Source: Serendipita indica DSM 11827
Lineage: Eukaryota; Basidiomycota; Agaricomycetes; Sebacinales; Serendipitaceae
DNA: 64,000 bases
Direction: 5' to 3'
Assembly: GCA_910890315.1 (NCBI GenBank)
Contig: CAJVGD010000042.1
Coordinates: 1,054,001-1,118,000, forward strand
The notes under the pieces were generated by a model. That model did no database searches. It was not told the DNA's origin and saw only the letters and a program-made list of their open reading frames with translations. The first letter of the stretch is position 1. Every line of letters starts with the position of its first letter. A program made the position numbers and the translations under genes. Shown piece by piece: positions 1-12,400 of this stretch.

Positions 1-1171
1 GCCGTCGCCGAGTCTGCTGGCATTCTTGTCGAGGGCGAGGCGGTCCAAGGCTTCCTTAGCCACAAGGCCAAAATCTATCTCGCGGATGTCCACGAACACT
101 GCGAATGGATATTGACCTCATTTGAGATGCAAGCTGACATAGCAGAGAATCTCATCAACTACACAGTCAGTATCCCTTGTCGTCAGCACATAACCTCTCC
201 ATCCATCCCTTGTCTCCTCGCCTTGCGGCATTTCTTTACAGACTTATTCTTTGGTCCACCCTTAGCCCTTTTCGCCCTGTGGCCGCTCGCATCCGTGTTC
301 CACGCTCGGGTCTCGCTTATACATGTGGAAACGACTCAGCTGACCATGACTTCATTTAATAGTTCAATACCATTGCATACGAGACGAACAATACGATGCG
401 CACGCTTACACTGTACGTCTTTTTTCACTATCATCTCGGATCGAACCCTCGAGGTCAAGGTCGGCTACGCCGGGTCGGAACGTGCCGCAGTAGCAAGCGA
501 GTGCTAGTGTCGCTTGATGCCTTTCACCCATTTACACACGGTCGATAGATTGCGCCATCTATACAGCATCGGACCTTGGGTGTTCATTCGCTTCGTTTGT
601 TCGAGAGAATGTTCTGATCGATTCTAACGAACCGTCTGTCCTATACAGGGCCACGATCATCTTCCTGCCGCTTACGTTTTTGTCTGGGTACTTTGGAATG
701 AATTTCGAAGTCTTTGGCGGAATCCAGCATTCAGATGCATAGTATGTGTTTCTCTTATCCCCGGAATCACCGTAACGTGCTGACAACCCTACCAGCTTCT
801 GGGAGATTGCGGCACCGGTGTTTGTGGCGACGGTCATCATCTTCCTATGGCACGATTTGCGAAGGATGTGGCATTTCCTCAAGAAGAAGACGTTCTTGCA
901 TCGATTCGTACGTACTCGCCTCCTGCGCTGGTTTTCGAGTGTTCACCCCAAAATCTCTTCGACCCATTCATTTGCTGCGCATAACATTCATATGGAAAAC
1001 TCGCTTCTTCGACATTTGACATGGTTTGCAAACGACGAATATAAACATCTGTATTCGCCACCCACTCAACGGCATGTTGTGGCATCGGATGCACCCTTCG
1101 AACCCCTGGTTGCGTCACGCCTCGCATTTGGTGCTACAGGACAGCAAGAAGTAGGCGTGTCCAATGCGTAG
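1..1171 (+). CDS. CorA-family Mg2+ transporter, C-terminal part (5' end outside window)
   Basis: The reading frame is open from base 1 and is joined over three introns: from about 166 to 358 (donor gtcagt), from about 418 to 647, and from 740 to 793. The last part of the protein has the helix that precedes the first membrane segment in CorA proteins. It then has a hydrophobic stretch, TIIFLPLTFLSGYFGMNFE, whose G-M-N triplet is the CorA family signature, and a second membrane helix, FWEIAAPVFVATVIIFLWHD, followed by a basic tail. CorA proteins form pentameric divalent-cation channels (Mg, sometimes Co or Ni) in plasma or organelle membranes. The domain before the membrane segments lies upstream of the window. 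The exact stop is less sure: the frame runs to 1171, but the last 80 residues after the basic tail look unlike CorA proteins, so a further intron near 907 is possible. Confidence 0.8.
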
Positions 1172-4100
1172 TTGGCCCTCATTGCCTTACGAAATGATCG
1201 AGCAAGGGCCTAGATGGCGCTCGCTGGTTGGGGGGGAACTCAGGTACGATGACGTATGCTCTTATGTGATATAGAACCTAGAGCTATATATTTCGGTCTT
1301 TGCCTTCTCGTGTGCGCGCTGTAGAGTGCGTGTCGCCCACCGCCTATGCGTGCATTTGTGACGTGACCTAGTCCCTTGAACACGAACCATAATCGGCATT
1401 CGACAGATACATTACACTGCACGTCAGGCGTGTTGTCGGGCGAGCGAGTTATGAGAGGGCGTGTAGTGTGCATGCGGTTCCCCATTCTGCTGGCCCCGGA
1501 TTGTCAGCAGTTGCTCAGATGATTTCTATTCTGCTAGCGATGCGAATGGTCATCAGGATGCAGATGCAGTCGCGTGATGGAGGATGTGCAGATATCGATG
1601 CGCTAGGAGATACGGACCGTGGACCTTGAATGGCTGGTTGGTGGATAAGCAAATGAACATATGAACATTTGGTTATAGCCCGCGTGCGACGGATGGTTAT
1701 GGACTGTGTACGTGGCGGAAAGGGATAACCTCATTAGAGGTTGGACGACCCGTCACGCGGACGGAGATCAGACCTTGGTCTTATTTCAAGTCGTTCATTT
1801 CAACGTAACAGAGTGTACGATTGACTTGCAAATGCCTAGCGACGCTTAGTAGAAGAGAACCTAACAAACTTCGCGCTGGTTTGTGCCACGGCCGAAGGAA
1901 ATTCTAGGGGAAATGTGGGGAAAAGTGGGATGACGATGAATGACGTTGTGGTCAGCTGATGTGCCACATATTCAAGCTGATTGACCAATGGCTGTCGATC
2001 ATCTCCCACAAGTCTGTTACGGCAGTCTAGACTGGGATTTAGTATCTATTTAGGATTCCCGAACAGTTATTTGGGCTTATTGGGTTTATTTTCTCGAGAG
2101 TTGTGACCCCCGTGGGGAAAGGAGTGCGGGGAACACGAGGCCGACCACCCGATTGAGCCTATCATGGCGGTCGTCGGGTTAGGCTTTAGGGACCACTAGC
2201 AAACCCCGCTAAGGACTTATGGGACGATGACGCTGTGATGTCCCTCTCTTTGGGATCAGTCCGCGGTCTCGTTCGGCACGCGATCCAGTCTCGACTCCTA
2301 TCGCTGCAGCGAGCTTGGTCGGTTCGGCTGCGTAGTCACTACGCTCATGAATTGTAAGATAGCGCGTTGGAAAATGCAAGCTGTGTTGGTCGAAGAACGA
2401 GTCGTTGTCCCCTCCCCTCTCCCTCCTGTCGGCGGTGTTTTGCAGCCTTTGTCAAATTGAGCCAAGCGTCTCCGCTCGTTTAGGGGGTTATTTAGTTGCC
2501 GGCTCAGGAGTAAACACCCGCCGAAGGACAGGCTCGCGTGCTATACCTGCGTGCACCCGTTATGTTACACCGACTCGACGTCTCAGACTCGTTGGAAATA
2601 CTCGTCTCAGGCGGCAGGCAGTCTTCTAGACGCCTTATCAGTTCCGACCCGCCGCGAAGGCAAGGTCGCGTCGGCGGATCGACAGACTAGACGGCAAGTC
2701 GAAATGAAGCCACATTTGGCCTCATGTTCTGAGCCCAACCTGAGCCCAGCATTTCGATCACCCAGGTCAAATCGAAATCTGAATCACTCCCGAGGAGCAT
2801 GTTTGTTGGTCATTCTCATCCCTTTCAGGCATAGTAACATAGGTCTTCGAATGGACTTATCTGTTCATTGTGTGCGTAACGAGCTTTGGACCGAGTCGGC
2901 GTGGAGATAACTCCGAGAATCGTCCTCTCGACCTCGACATCGGGGAGCCAAGGGTTGGAATCAATACACCGTTGGGTAGGGTTGCACCGGTCCGTCTCTC
3001 ATATGCCTGGAACCTCACCGTCTCGTTGGTTGGTATGGCGTACCTACTATTCCCCCCCCCCCTGGGATGGACTTATGCTTAGTTCCCGCGCCGAGGGTCG
3101 GGTCGCCGGTTACATATGCTAACAACTCTGCAATACGGCGTCATATGAACGCATGAGAAGAATAATACCGAGTTGATCCTAGCCTGGTTGCCAGCCAGCC
3201 ACAGTCAGTAGCCAAGATTGCCGGTGACGAGTTTGACGCATTTCCGACCTCAGAGGGAAGTGTAGTTTCCAGATGTGTAGGAAGAATCAATCTGGGTGTC
3301 CGCCTTTGTTGACGGAACAGCACGCCAAAAGAGAAAGTGGTGGTAATGATCTTGATGATGGCTGTTCGCGACAGGACCGCGTCAAAAAAAAAAAGGGTGG
3401 CTGGAGCCCTGTGAGGTCGACCGTTCAACCCGGGCCCGGCTCCAACGCAGGTTTGCAGCCAGGCGCACGTTTGGCATACCGACTACCCGGCGCGGACCGG
3501 GGACTAGGTGACTTATGGGTAGTAATTTGTACAATGAAAGAATGCATACACACCTATTTCTCCTAGTCTCTTCAACGCCGATGACAGCAACGAGATGAAA
3601 GGTCGGACGTCGGTGAATATCGCCATCTCGTCGTCAATGTCGGGAAAAATCACGCTATACCATTTTCTTCTATTGTCTCAAAGCCGACTCCCGCCGCCGG
3701 CCACGAGATTTTACCGTGATTCGTCGGCGAATGTAGGAACGGCGTCGATATATTCTTTATACCGAGAATAAATCATAGTCGGTATTATCAATATCTATTT
3801 GTTCATCATCCCTGGTCAATCGGAAACTAAAGGCGGAGCGAGGCAAAGGAAACGGCTCTCCGAGTGCGATGTCGAGTCAGTTTGGCTCATTCCGAAGAAG
3901 AAACGCACCCAAAACACGTTTTTGTGCACGCCAGAAGTCAAACAAGCACGCCAACGAACACAGAGTCGCGAGAATTCGTTTAGACTGATAAGGACAGGAG
4001 AAACCACGGACCGCAGGATCCGGGGACGAAACCTCGGTGATTCTGATCATCATGGAGTGCCCTCTCATCATCATAACACAGCATTACCGATGGGCGAGCA

Positions 4101-5040
4101 GCGCGACGGTGAGGACAAATAGACGGTCGATAGGTGTGAGGTGAGGGCCGACCGGAGCATGCCCTTTTCTGTGCAAGTGACTTCTCGTCGAATTTGTTTA
4201 TGCAGAGTGGCGTGACGCTGTTGCGAGTCGATTGTGGCCAACGCCCGGCTGGTCTGTATACTGGGCTAGGGTGCGGCGCCATCGACGTTGGGTGATCGAG
4301 ACGAATTGAGCCTGTTTCGTTGAAAGACAGTGTGTGAAACGGTAGCGAAGAATGTGCGTGTCTAGGAGCTCTTTGTCAGGCTGCGAGCCGGACATGTCTG
4401 TGTAAGTAAAGTGTGTGGATTGAACGGGTGGCGAGGCGGACACCACCACCACGAGCAGCGTGAGGTGTGGCGCGGAAAGCTAGAGACTGCACTAGCTCCA
4501 CTCTCGACAAGCACGGGCGGACGCAGGATCGGAGATGGAGGAGTGGCATGTATGGCGAGCCGCGGTCGAGGCGCAGAGGGCCGGAGGGCAGGCTGTTATC
4601 AGGTGCGTCGAGTGTACGAAAACGGGATCTATCAGATATACGCGAATGAGCAGGGCTAGGCTAGTAAGCTTCCGAGTGGAGGGAGTAGCTCAGACGGGCC
4701 ATGCAGCCAACCTACGACACCGCGGGAGATACACGTTTGCGACGGGACCTTGTAATCTGCGACGGAGAGTCCAGAAACTCCAACCAGGATACGGCGGAGA
4801 TGGCTGGCGGGTGTCGGTCGCTCGGCAGAGCTGGAAATATCCTAAACGAGCCAGAGATATGCACAGAGGCCGTTTACGTACAAATGATATTTTATCGGAT
4901 TTTGAGTATTTTATTTTTATTATTATTATTTGGTTTTGGTGGACGATCAGTGCGTGGCCCTGGGCCCGTGTGGCCTGTTGTTCGGATAATCCAAAATAAA
5001 TTAAAATAACCAACTCGGGTTTGTCTGTGAGCCTACGGGG
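1172..5040. other. Long stretch with no supported gene
   Basis: Only short frames occur on either strand, none with recognisable family motifs, consistent splice sites or coding-like composition. The stretch includes a C-run near 3052-3061, an A-run near 3383-3394 and an AT-rich run near 4904-4930. The last few hundred bases are probably the promoter of the thioredoxin gene at 5187. No tRNA or transposon ends were recognised. Confidence 0.5.
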
Positions 5041-5047
5041 TATAAAA
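5041..5047 (+). promoter_or_regulatory. TATA-box-like element of the CGPS thioredoxin gene
   Basis: TATAAAA lies 146 bp before the ATG at 5187, inside an otherwise GC-rich context. The distance suits a fungal TATA box followed by a C/T-rich 5' leader. Assignment is by position and sequence only. Confidence 0.45.
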
Positions 5048-5186
5048 CTGAGCGGGTTTTTGGCTCTGAGATTCTCTGTCAAGCCGTTTCCCCTCGACAA
5101 CTCTCCCTTCGCTCCTCGTCGTCGACGCCTGCTGCCACTACACCTTGGACGCTACCTCGACCAGACTCTGCTCCCTCGCCGCCGCC

Positions 5187-5937
5187 ATGATCACCGAAAT
5201 CACCTCTGCAGACCAGTTCCGTCAAGTCGTGCGTAGTCGTCTACCTTGTGCTGTCGCTGCGAGCTAATAAATATTGAGCAGATCACCCAAGACGCCATCT
5301 CCATCGTCGACTACCACGCTCCCTGGTGTGGTCCTAGCAAGGTCAGTTTGGATTGCCTCTCTATTTTGCAATTTAGAGAATGCTCATAGTCTATTCCAGG
5401 CCATCCTGCCAATGTTCGCCCAGCTGTCCGAACTCTACAACCGCATCAACTTTTACAAAGTCGACGTCGACGAACATGCTCAGCTTACACAGGAAGCTGG
5501 TGCTCGTGTCTACCCAACATTTATCATCTACCGTGGAGGCGCAAAGGTAAGCCCTGGGTTGCCCGTCCTTGTCCCCTTTGCTCCATCGAGCAGTAATCCC
5601 TGATTCGCCATCGACCTCGCCACATACGTCTTTGCCTGTCCCCAATCTTTCTGCCCTTCTCATGACAGCGGCCACGGCGTTTTGCTCGAGCGCTAGAGCT
5701 TGCGAGTGACTGAGCGACCGCCAAAGCGCCGTCTGTCGGCCTCTTCTGCCATTTCCCGTGTCTATAGACAGTCACTGACGGAATCCCAAAGGTGCAAACC
5801 ATATCTGGCGCCAACCCCGAGGGACTCACGGTACGTCTCTTCACGGCCCCCTCCTGCCTTTCCCGGCGCTAGTGCACTCTAAACTAATCCCATTTTTTCT
5901 CTAGACGCTCATCAAGTCTGCTGTTCGCCAGGCATAA
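5187..5937 (+). CDS. Thioredoxin with monothiol CGPS active site
   Basis: Five exons give a protein of about 106 residues, the usual length for a single thioredoxin domain. The start MITEITSADQF is followed by the beta-strand ISIVDYHAPW and then the active site W-C-G-P-S-K. The segment FYKVDVDEHAQLTQEAGARVYPTFIIY carries the conserved cis-proline (YPTF) and lies on the expected fold. Introns follow GTC at 5228, the active-site AAG, GCAAAG and CTCACG. The active site is the odd point: the resolving cysteine of the usual CGPC is serine (codon agc). Classic dithiol disulfide reduction is therefore not expected. A glutathione-dependent, holdase, or trapping role is possible. The neighbouring gene at 7289 is a normal CGPC thioredoxin, which suggests a tandem pair that has diverged in function. 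Confidence 0.9.
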
Positions 5938-7211
5938 GTTCTCACTGAGAACTGCATCCTCCAATCGTCGCGACCTATCTATCAAAACCCCGGCAATCTC
6001 CTCTCGCACTTCCCTTCTTGTCTAGGCCGATCTGGAGCAACCGCAGCGCAGGGACTTGTCGATGCAAACCAACGCTGCACCCTCTGACTCGTCACTTTAC
6101 GGCCTGTGATCACACCAGGGTCCGTGCTGCTCTGCCACTCTGGGCTCGACGATGTCGGCCTCGTGCTTTGCCTCGACATGCCTTTGGCTCGGGTGCCTCC
6201 TTTGACCGGTCAACATCCTGGACTACCCCCCGGTCATCTATTTCTCTGGTACTCGTGTTGTTTATCCGCTCGCTTCCTCTTGGGCATCGCTCCTCTCCCC
6301 CTCCTTTCCCTCCTTCTCTCCGCCATACTCTCCACTCATCTCTCTGTCTCTCTACGCTTTCTCCTGGGACAAACTGGATCCAACATTTCGTCTGGACACC
6401 TCGATTCGCCATCCCCATCCGTCAACCATAGGAACCAAGGTCGAGCCATCAAAAAAAAGTCTACAACGAATTTACATGCACGATAACGATCATCATCATG
6501 TCGTCGTCTGGGACTCGATTACCCCATCAAGCTCTCCGTCAAGCAGTGTGCGAGCGGGAGCGGGGCGAGTTCAATGTATCATCAAATCCCCCCGTCGTGT
6601 TCTATCCTCCTTTTTCCTGCCGGACTGGGTGACGGAGAGGGTCTGACCCTCTCTTGTCGCGCCTTTTCCCGGACCCGCTCTTGTCTGGTCATCCGTGTCG
6701 ATTTTATCTCTGCTAGGGTTTGTCGCGTCAATTTCTCCCCTTCTAGTCGTTTTTCCTTATAGAAGGCTGGACGGTTCCTCTCTCTCTCTCCCTTTTCGAG
6801 GATTCTTCTTTGCAAGGAAAGTCCTCGTTGAGGGAAATTGGAAAGTCTTTGCCCTTTGTCATGTAGCCCGCTCGACAGAGCACGAACACTTTTATTTCTC
6901 TCAAAAAAGAAACAAACATGACGAAAAAGCGCGTGTTTGTGAGGACAATCTTTTGTGCTATAGATTGGACAATATAGAAACTTGTAGATTTTCGATCCAC
7001 ACGGTCCCCCCCCCCGCGATGCTGAGTGGTTGCTCTTTGTCACCGACGCGTTGACCGGATCTATGATATTGTGATTACGTAGGCCAAATCCAGTATTGGC
7101 ACGAAGCTCGCAGGACCTTCGGGAATGAGCGAGCAGTGCTTTGGTAAGCCCCGAATGGCGCCATCGCTGTTCGCCGTCGGACATCAATCAGCGAGGAGCG
7201 TTGCCGGAAAC
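5938..7211. other. Intergenic region between the two thioredoxin genes, no gene seen
   Basis: T/C-rich and A-rich runs, short overlapping frames on both strands and no family motif. The first few hundred bases are probably the 3' UTR of the upstream gene, and the last 200 the promoter of the next. Confidence 0.5.
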
Positions 7212-7219
7212 CATAAAAG
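7212..7219 (+). promoter_or_regulatory. TATA-like element of the CGPC thioredoxin gene
   Basis: CATAAAAG lies 77 bp upstream of the ATG at 7289. It is the only AT-rich box close to the start. Call by position only. Confidence 0.35.
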
Positions 7220-7288
7220 GAGCGGCTTGCGAGGTTCAGAGGGTCAGAACAAACGATCCTCACAACTAGATCTCCACCAACAATCAAC

Positions 7289-7941
7289 ATGTCCGTCACT
7301 GAAGTAACATCCCTCCAACAGTTCCAGGAGATTGTGAGTTATCTCTCTCGAATGGCAGATTGCCACTGCACATGCATACAAGGCGCCGGGGAGTGCATCC
7401 CTGCGTGCCCTTGTGCGCTGCCATCGCAATCAGTTATCACGTAGATTTGGATAGATTGCTGACGATAATGTGGATCTAGATTGCGCGAGACGAGCTGTCC
7501 GTCTTTGACTTTTGGGCGACCTGGTGTGGACCTTGCAAGGTGAGGATCCTCTCTAATCCACTCTCCATCTCTCTCCCGACGATCCACGTCCACATTCAAA
7601 ATGGTACTAACATGTCTTTTCCTCTAGGCTATTTCACCCATCTTTGCGAACATGGCCGCTGCTGGAGCCGAAGAGGGCCTCCAGTCAAAAGATGGCGGGG
7701 AACCTGTCAAGTTTAAAGCCTACAAGGTCGACGTCGACGCCGTTCCTGATGTCTCGCAGTATGTTGGCATTCGCGCCATGCCAACGTTTATTGCATACAC
7801 AAAGGGTGAAAAGGTTGGCACAGTTATTGGTGCACGGGTCCAAGAGCTCCAGGTATGTGTGTTCATGTGAAAATAGTCTTGATGGTTTGACTCACGGGAA
7901 TCCATTAGAACCTCATTGTAGGAAAGGCCGCCCAGAAATAG
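7289..7941 (+). CDS. Thioredoxin (CGPC)
   Basis: Four exons encode MSVTEVTSLQQFQEIIARDE, then VFDFWATWCGPCK with the complete dithiol active site, then KAYKVDVDAVPDVSQYVGI and the cis-proline loop MPTFIAY. The protein ends LIVGKAAQK. It is about 120 residues, slightly long because of an insertion (roughly EEGLQSKDGGEPVKF) between helix 2 and strand 3. It should act as the general cytosolic disulfide reductase, recycled by thioredoxin reductase and serving peroxiredoxins and ribonucleotide reductase; that role is family knowledge. Introns interrupt the gene after EI, after the active-site lysine (the same place as in the upstream thioredoxin, showing shared ancestry), and after ELQ. Confidence 0.93.
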
Positions 7942-9418
7942 ACGCTACGCTTATCCCCATGTAGTTAATCCCGTGTTGGAAATGGACATTGTATAAACAC
8001 TGTGGATAAGTGGGTTAGATATCCTGAGCGTTGTGAGCTCGCCAAGGCATGTAGCCACAAAGGCGCTGAGCATGGGAAGCGGTAAGAGACTGGAATTCAA
8101 GAGAGTGTACAGAGGTCACTGGATCTAGATCCGATTCCGATTAGAGTGGAGTCGTATGGTGGGACACGTGTAGATGGGCAATGGGTTGTCCAGTTCCCAG
8201 CCGTCCCTCTGCTGCCCCGTCGCAGTTGGCCGCGCCAGCCGCTTTGTTCAGGTGTTATCGGTGTTTGGATACTTTGGTTGATTGCTTTGTCAGTGGGTGG
8301 GAACGCGTGGAGGGCGGGTGGAGGGGCTTGTTCGATTGAGGGAGAGAGGATTCCGAGATGGTAGAGCCGAGTGGTGGCTGGTCGCAACACTGGTTTCTCT
8401 CCAGCGTTGCGCATCTATGTGAGCCTGTGTCGGTGTTTGTCGCCAATCGATGGGTGGATGGATCGACAGCGAGATACGCGGCTCGGAGCGCTCGTGATAA
8501 GATGGAGAGGTGTCGTTATGTGTGGAGATGCTCCATAAGCAGCTGACCGGGATCACCCAAAGAGTCGTTTGATGCGCCGCCGAAAGAGTTGCATTTGGTA
8601 TAGCGACTAGGCTACATTTGTCCACAGCCGGCCCATTCGGCCTCTGATAGCTGCAAAGTACGGCTGATAGCTGCAAAGGTGGCTATCAGCTGAAAAGGTA
8701 ACTACTAGCTGGAAAGACGGCTATTAGCCTCTGTGAGCTCGAGGATAACCAGAGGCCTCGACAAGTCTCCTGGCCTAACGCGAGTCTGCATGCTTCCAGG
8801 GACTGTCCTCGAGCCATACAGCATCCAATGAAAGCGTAGGGCGCGACTGCAACGTGACTGTTTCCGAGACTCTCTCCGGCCACTAAGGAACCGACGAGCT
8901 CGGCTGGAGAGAGAGACAGAGACCAGAATACAAAGTGTTTCATATTACAAGACAAGGGCAAAAGGAAAGCGGCAAAGGCTGTCAACGCCGACGCGACGCC
9001 TTGTCCTTTATCGAAAAGGCCAGGCGTTGCAAGCACTTGAACCGCACCGATTCCTCTTGAAATCCCGTCTGTGGGCGACTGTAGCGTCCTGCATTTGCTT
9101 CTGTAGCCATCAACCGTCCGCATTTGCCAGGACTCGGACAGAGTGCCAGAGCTCAGCGGCGGCGTCTCCTCTCCGAACAAGGGGCTTGATAACACCACGC
9201 CAGCAAGATTTTCACTGCTCGAGTGCAACTAAAACAACCAGTTTGTGAGCAGATTCTCCCAGTAAACTGCCTCGTGTATCCTCCTTTGCTGACCGTCTGG
9301 CACCGTTTGCTCTCTCTGGCGCCTCATCTTTTGTTATCATTGCAAAACGCAATTTGTGAACAATCTGTATCACGTTGTTGACATACACAACGGGCACCAA
9401 ATCCCACAGAGACAGACT
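7942..9418. other. Intergenic region, no supported gene
   Basis: No frame here shows family motifs. A 180-codon frame on the minus strand (8686-9228) overlaps a short tandem repeat and shows no recognisable composition or splice pattern, so I did not call it. The last part is presumably the promoter and 5' leader of the kinase gene at 9419. Confidence 0.45.
8644..8730. repeat. Imperfect 19-20 bp tandem repeat
   Basis: Four and a half units of about 19 bp, each with the core CTRxTAGCTGxAAAG, follow each other: ctgatagctgcaaagtacgg, ctgatagctgcaaaggtgg, ctatcagctgaaaaggtaa, ctactagctggaaagacgg and a partial one. The unit contains the palindrome AGCT. It is intergenic between a thioredoxin and a kinase gene, with no known role. 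Confidence 0.7.
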
Positions 9419-12400
9419 ATGCCTGGGATTCTCACCAGATCGACGAATAACCATCATAGTGAGAGCAAATTCAAGACGATTCTCGGTATTTCTCTCGTCC
9501 AGCATTCCAGTCACACCGTCGACGACGCGGCCAAAGAGCACCCAGACGAGTTGGAGCTGACCACGACGACGCCTGGGACTAGTCTGCCGCGAACCGCCAG
9601 TCCATCGCCAAATCTAAAGCAAAAGCAGAGCCGTACTGGTCGAAAGCTGCGCGCAAGATTACCCGTCGAGCACAAAAAGTCTGCCTCTCATAGCATCTAT
9701 ACCACCCCAGAGCCAGCGGCGACGACAGAAACGATGCCGTCTGCGTCTGCGACCATTGCGACAAAGCCTACCCGCGCTGCTGGTGCTCGACCCGTCCGTC
9801 TGGATCCAGAAGACGGGCTCTGGTCCGTCAGCGTCGCCCACGTCTCTGCTCGATTCTACAATATCTATGTCAAGAGTGCGTCTCAACCCGCCCTTCGCAC
9901 CATTTCGACGAGCTGACCATCTTGTCCAGCACCGACACACCATTTAACCCTCACCCGCTCATCGCACGAAATTTCAGAACTCGATTCAAAGGTGAGGTGA
10001 TCCCCCCCCTTTGTGTTTCACGATTTCCGCATTTTCCACCCGTCATCATTCATAGCTTAGCTCGTCCGTCTCTAACATAATCCACTAGATTCAAGACCAG
10101 GTCCCTTCCGGAACAGCTCTCCCGACGTGTCCGCTCGAAGCCGAGCCACCTCAGAAACGCAAGAGCTCGTTTCTAACGACACTATCCCGTCTTGCATCCC
10201 CCCAGCGTCCCAATCAGCCCCTCTTCAACGACGACGAACCGTCGGATGCATTTCTAGACGCCGAACCGTCGGCCACGACCGCACTCGCTGCTTACCTGAC
10301 GACCCTCTCCAATGACAAGGCCGTACGCACGACACGTGCATGGAAGCGCTTTGTGCGTGTGAGGACAGACGATTTGGAGAGCACCCGCGTCGAACGCGCC
10401 ATCAAGCGCGTACGATCCGACCTCGCTGCCCATACGACAAACTCGGCTGTGGTGCGTATATCCGCCCCCAAAAAATTCGGCTTGTGAAATACTGATGATG
10501 AATAGCTCGGCGAGCGAGACGGTACAGAGGGCCCTGGACAATCAAAAGACGGAGAACACGTGTTGGATCTATTCGGCGACGGGCTTACTCCAGACGATGC
10601 GTCTGCTACTGAAAACGCGAGGAGATTGATCGATAGCGGGCTGATGGACTTTACGAGCCCCGCCGCACCGTCTTATGATACGTTTCGGTCCACCAAACGC
10701 GACACGATTCGGGCCCCCGTTTCAAATGCTTTCGAGGCTCCCCCAACACCGGATGTACATCCAGAAGAGAAGCCCGCCGAAGCTTTGGAAGCAGAGAGGA
10801 GCGAGCTTGGCGAGGAGAAGAAGCAAGAGCCAGCGCCTGACGCGCCACAGGCTACGATGGACACACCAGCTCCTGTTGAAGACGTTCAAGCTCCGGTCGA
10901 AGAGGTTCCAGTAGAGCCGAATGAAGAGCATGAACCAGCTCCTGCCGTCCCACGCCCATCGACACTCGATGTGGATGAACTGATTCGTCGCTCGGGCACA
11001 TGGGATGATGTCGAGTCGCCCCTCCCGCCTATCCAATCTGAGACAGATGCCGAAGAGACGGGCGTCACGGATGCAGAGGATACGGATGCCTTTGGAGCAG
11101 GCGCAGCGAGCGATGTTGGTGGTGTGGATACTGCTGACGAGGCCAAGCCGAAAAAGTTGCAAAAGAAGAAGAAGAAGAAGCAAAAAGTCGAGCGCAAGTC
11201 GAAAAAGGTGGTGATTGACGACTTTGAGATGATGCGTGTGTTGGGCAAGGGATGTGCGGGAAAGGTCCTCCTCGTCCGCCACAAGCGTTCGGATTCGCTC
11301 TATGCTCTCAAGGCAATCACCAAACGGCACGTGCTCGCCCACCAGGAGCTCCAGCACACGATGACGGAGCAGGCCGTTTTGAAGCGAATGGCACGAAGTA
11401 ATACGGATCCGTTTGTCATCAAGCTCTACTGGAGCTTCCACGACAAGGAGAATCTGTTCTTGGTCATGGTGAGGAGGGTGTGAATGTATTAGAACTGTCT
11501 GGCTGACAAAGGGCGTAGGACTTCCATCCTGGAGGGGATCTGGCAACTCAACTTGCACGATGGGGTCGACTAGGCCGTGATCGAGCGCGATTCTATGCTG
11601 CCGAGATTGTCGAAGGTGTCGAGGGTCTGCACGCAGCCGGTGTCATTTACCGTGACCTCAAGCCCGAAAACATTCTCATTGGTGGTGACGGACACATTGT
11701 GCTCACCGACTTTGGACTATCGAGACAATTTGAACGCCGACGGCCTACCTCTATCATGGGTGGCGACGAGTACTTTGCTTCGTCTCCTGCCACGCCTACA
11801 GGGGAAACGCATCGGAATGGTATCAATTGGATGAATGCGCACAAAGAATCGTGGCTAAATACAAAGGGCAACGATACGACGACCACGTTTTGCGGCACTG
11901 CAGAGTATCTCGCTCCCGAGGTCATCCAAGGTCTTCCGTATTCTTACGAGGTTGATTGGTGGAGCTTTGGAACGATGCTTTACGAGATGCTTACGGGCAT
12001 TGTACGTCGTCTTTCTTCCTTTTTTTCGACGCTGACGGGTTTTGTAGACACCATTTTGGGCCAACAACCATTCGGACATGTATGTCCGCGTGCTTCAAGA
12101 TGAACTTACGTTCCCAGAGGACAAGGCGATGGATCAAGATACCAAGAGCTTGATCCGTGGTTTGCTCCAGCGCAACCCGGCTTTGCGTCTCTGTGAGCCG
12201 CGTATCAAGAAGCATCCATATTTCTCAATGATCGACTGGCAACACGTCTATCACAAGCGCTATATTCCTCCTTATATTCCTCCCATTGACCCAGCCAACG
12301 CGTCAGACACGCAAAACTTTGACGATGCATTCTTGGAGATGGAGCCTGTATTGGATACGGATCTAGAGAATGAGACTGGATCCGAACGTGACCGATCCAC

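Noticed and set aside
6582-7187. 201-codon minus-strand frame upstream of the CGPC thioredoxin
   Set aside because: Low-complexity and Arg/Lys-rich composition of the kind produced by C/T-rich leader sequence read backwards. No family features.
8686-9228. 180-codon minus-strand frame that could be a gene
   Set aside because: It overlaps the 19-bp tandem repeat, lacks recognisable motifs and has no supporting splice sites or neighbours.
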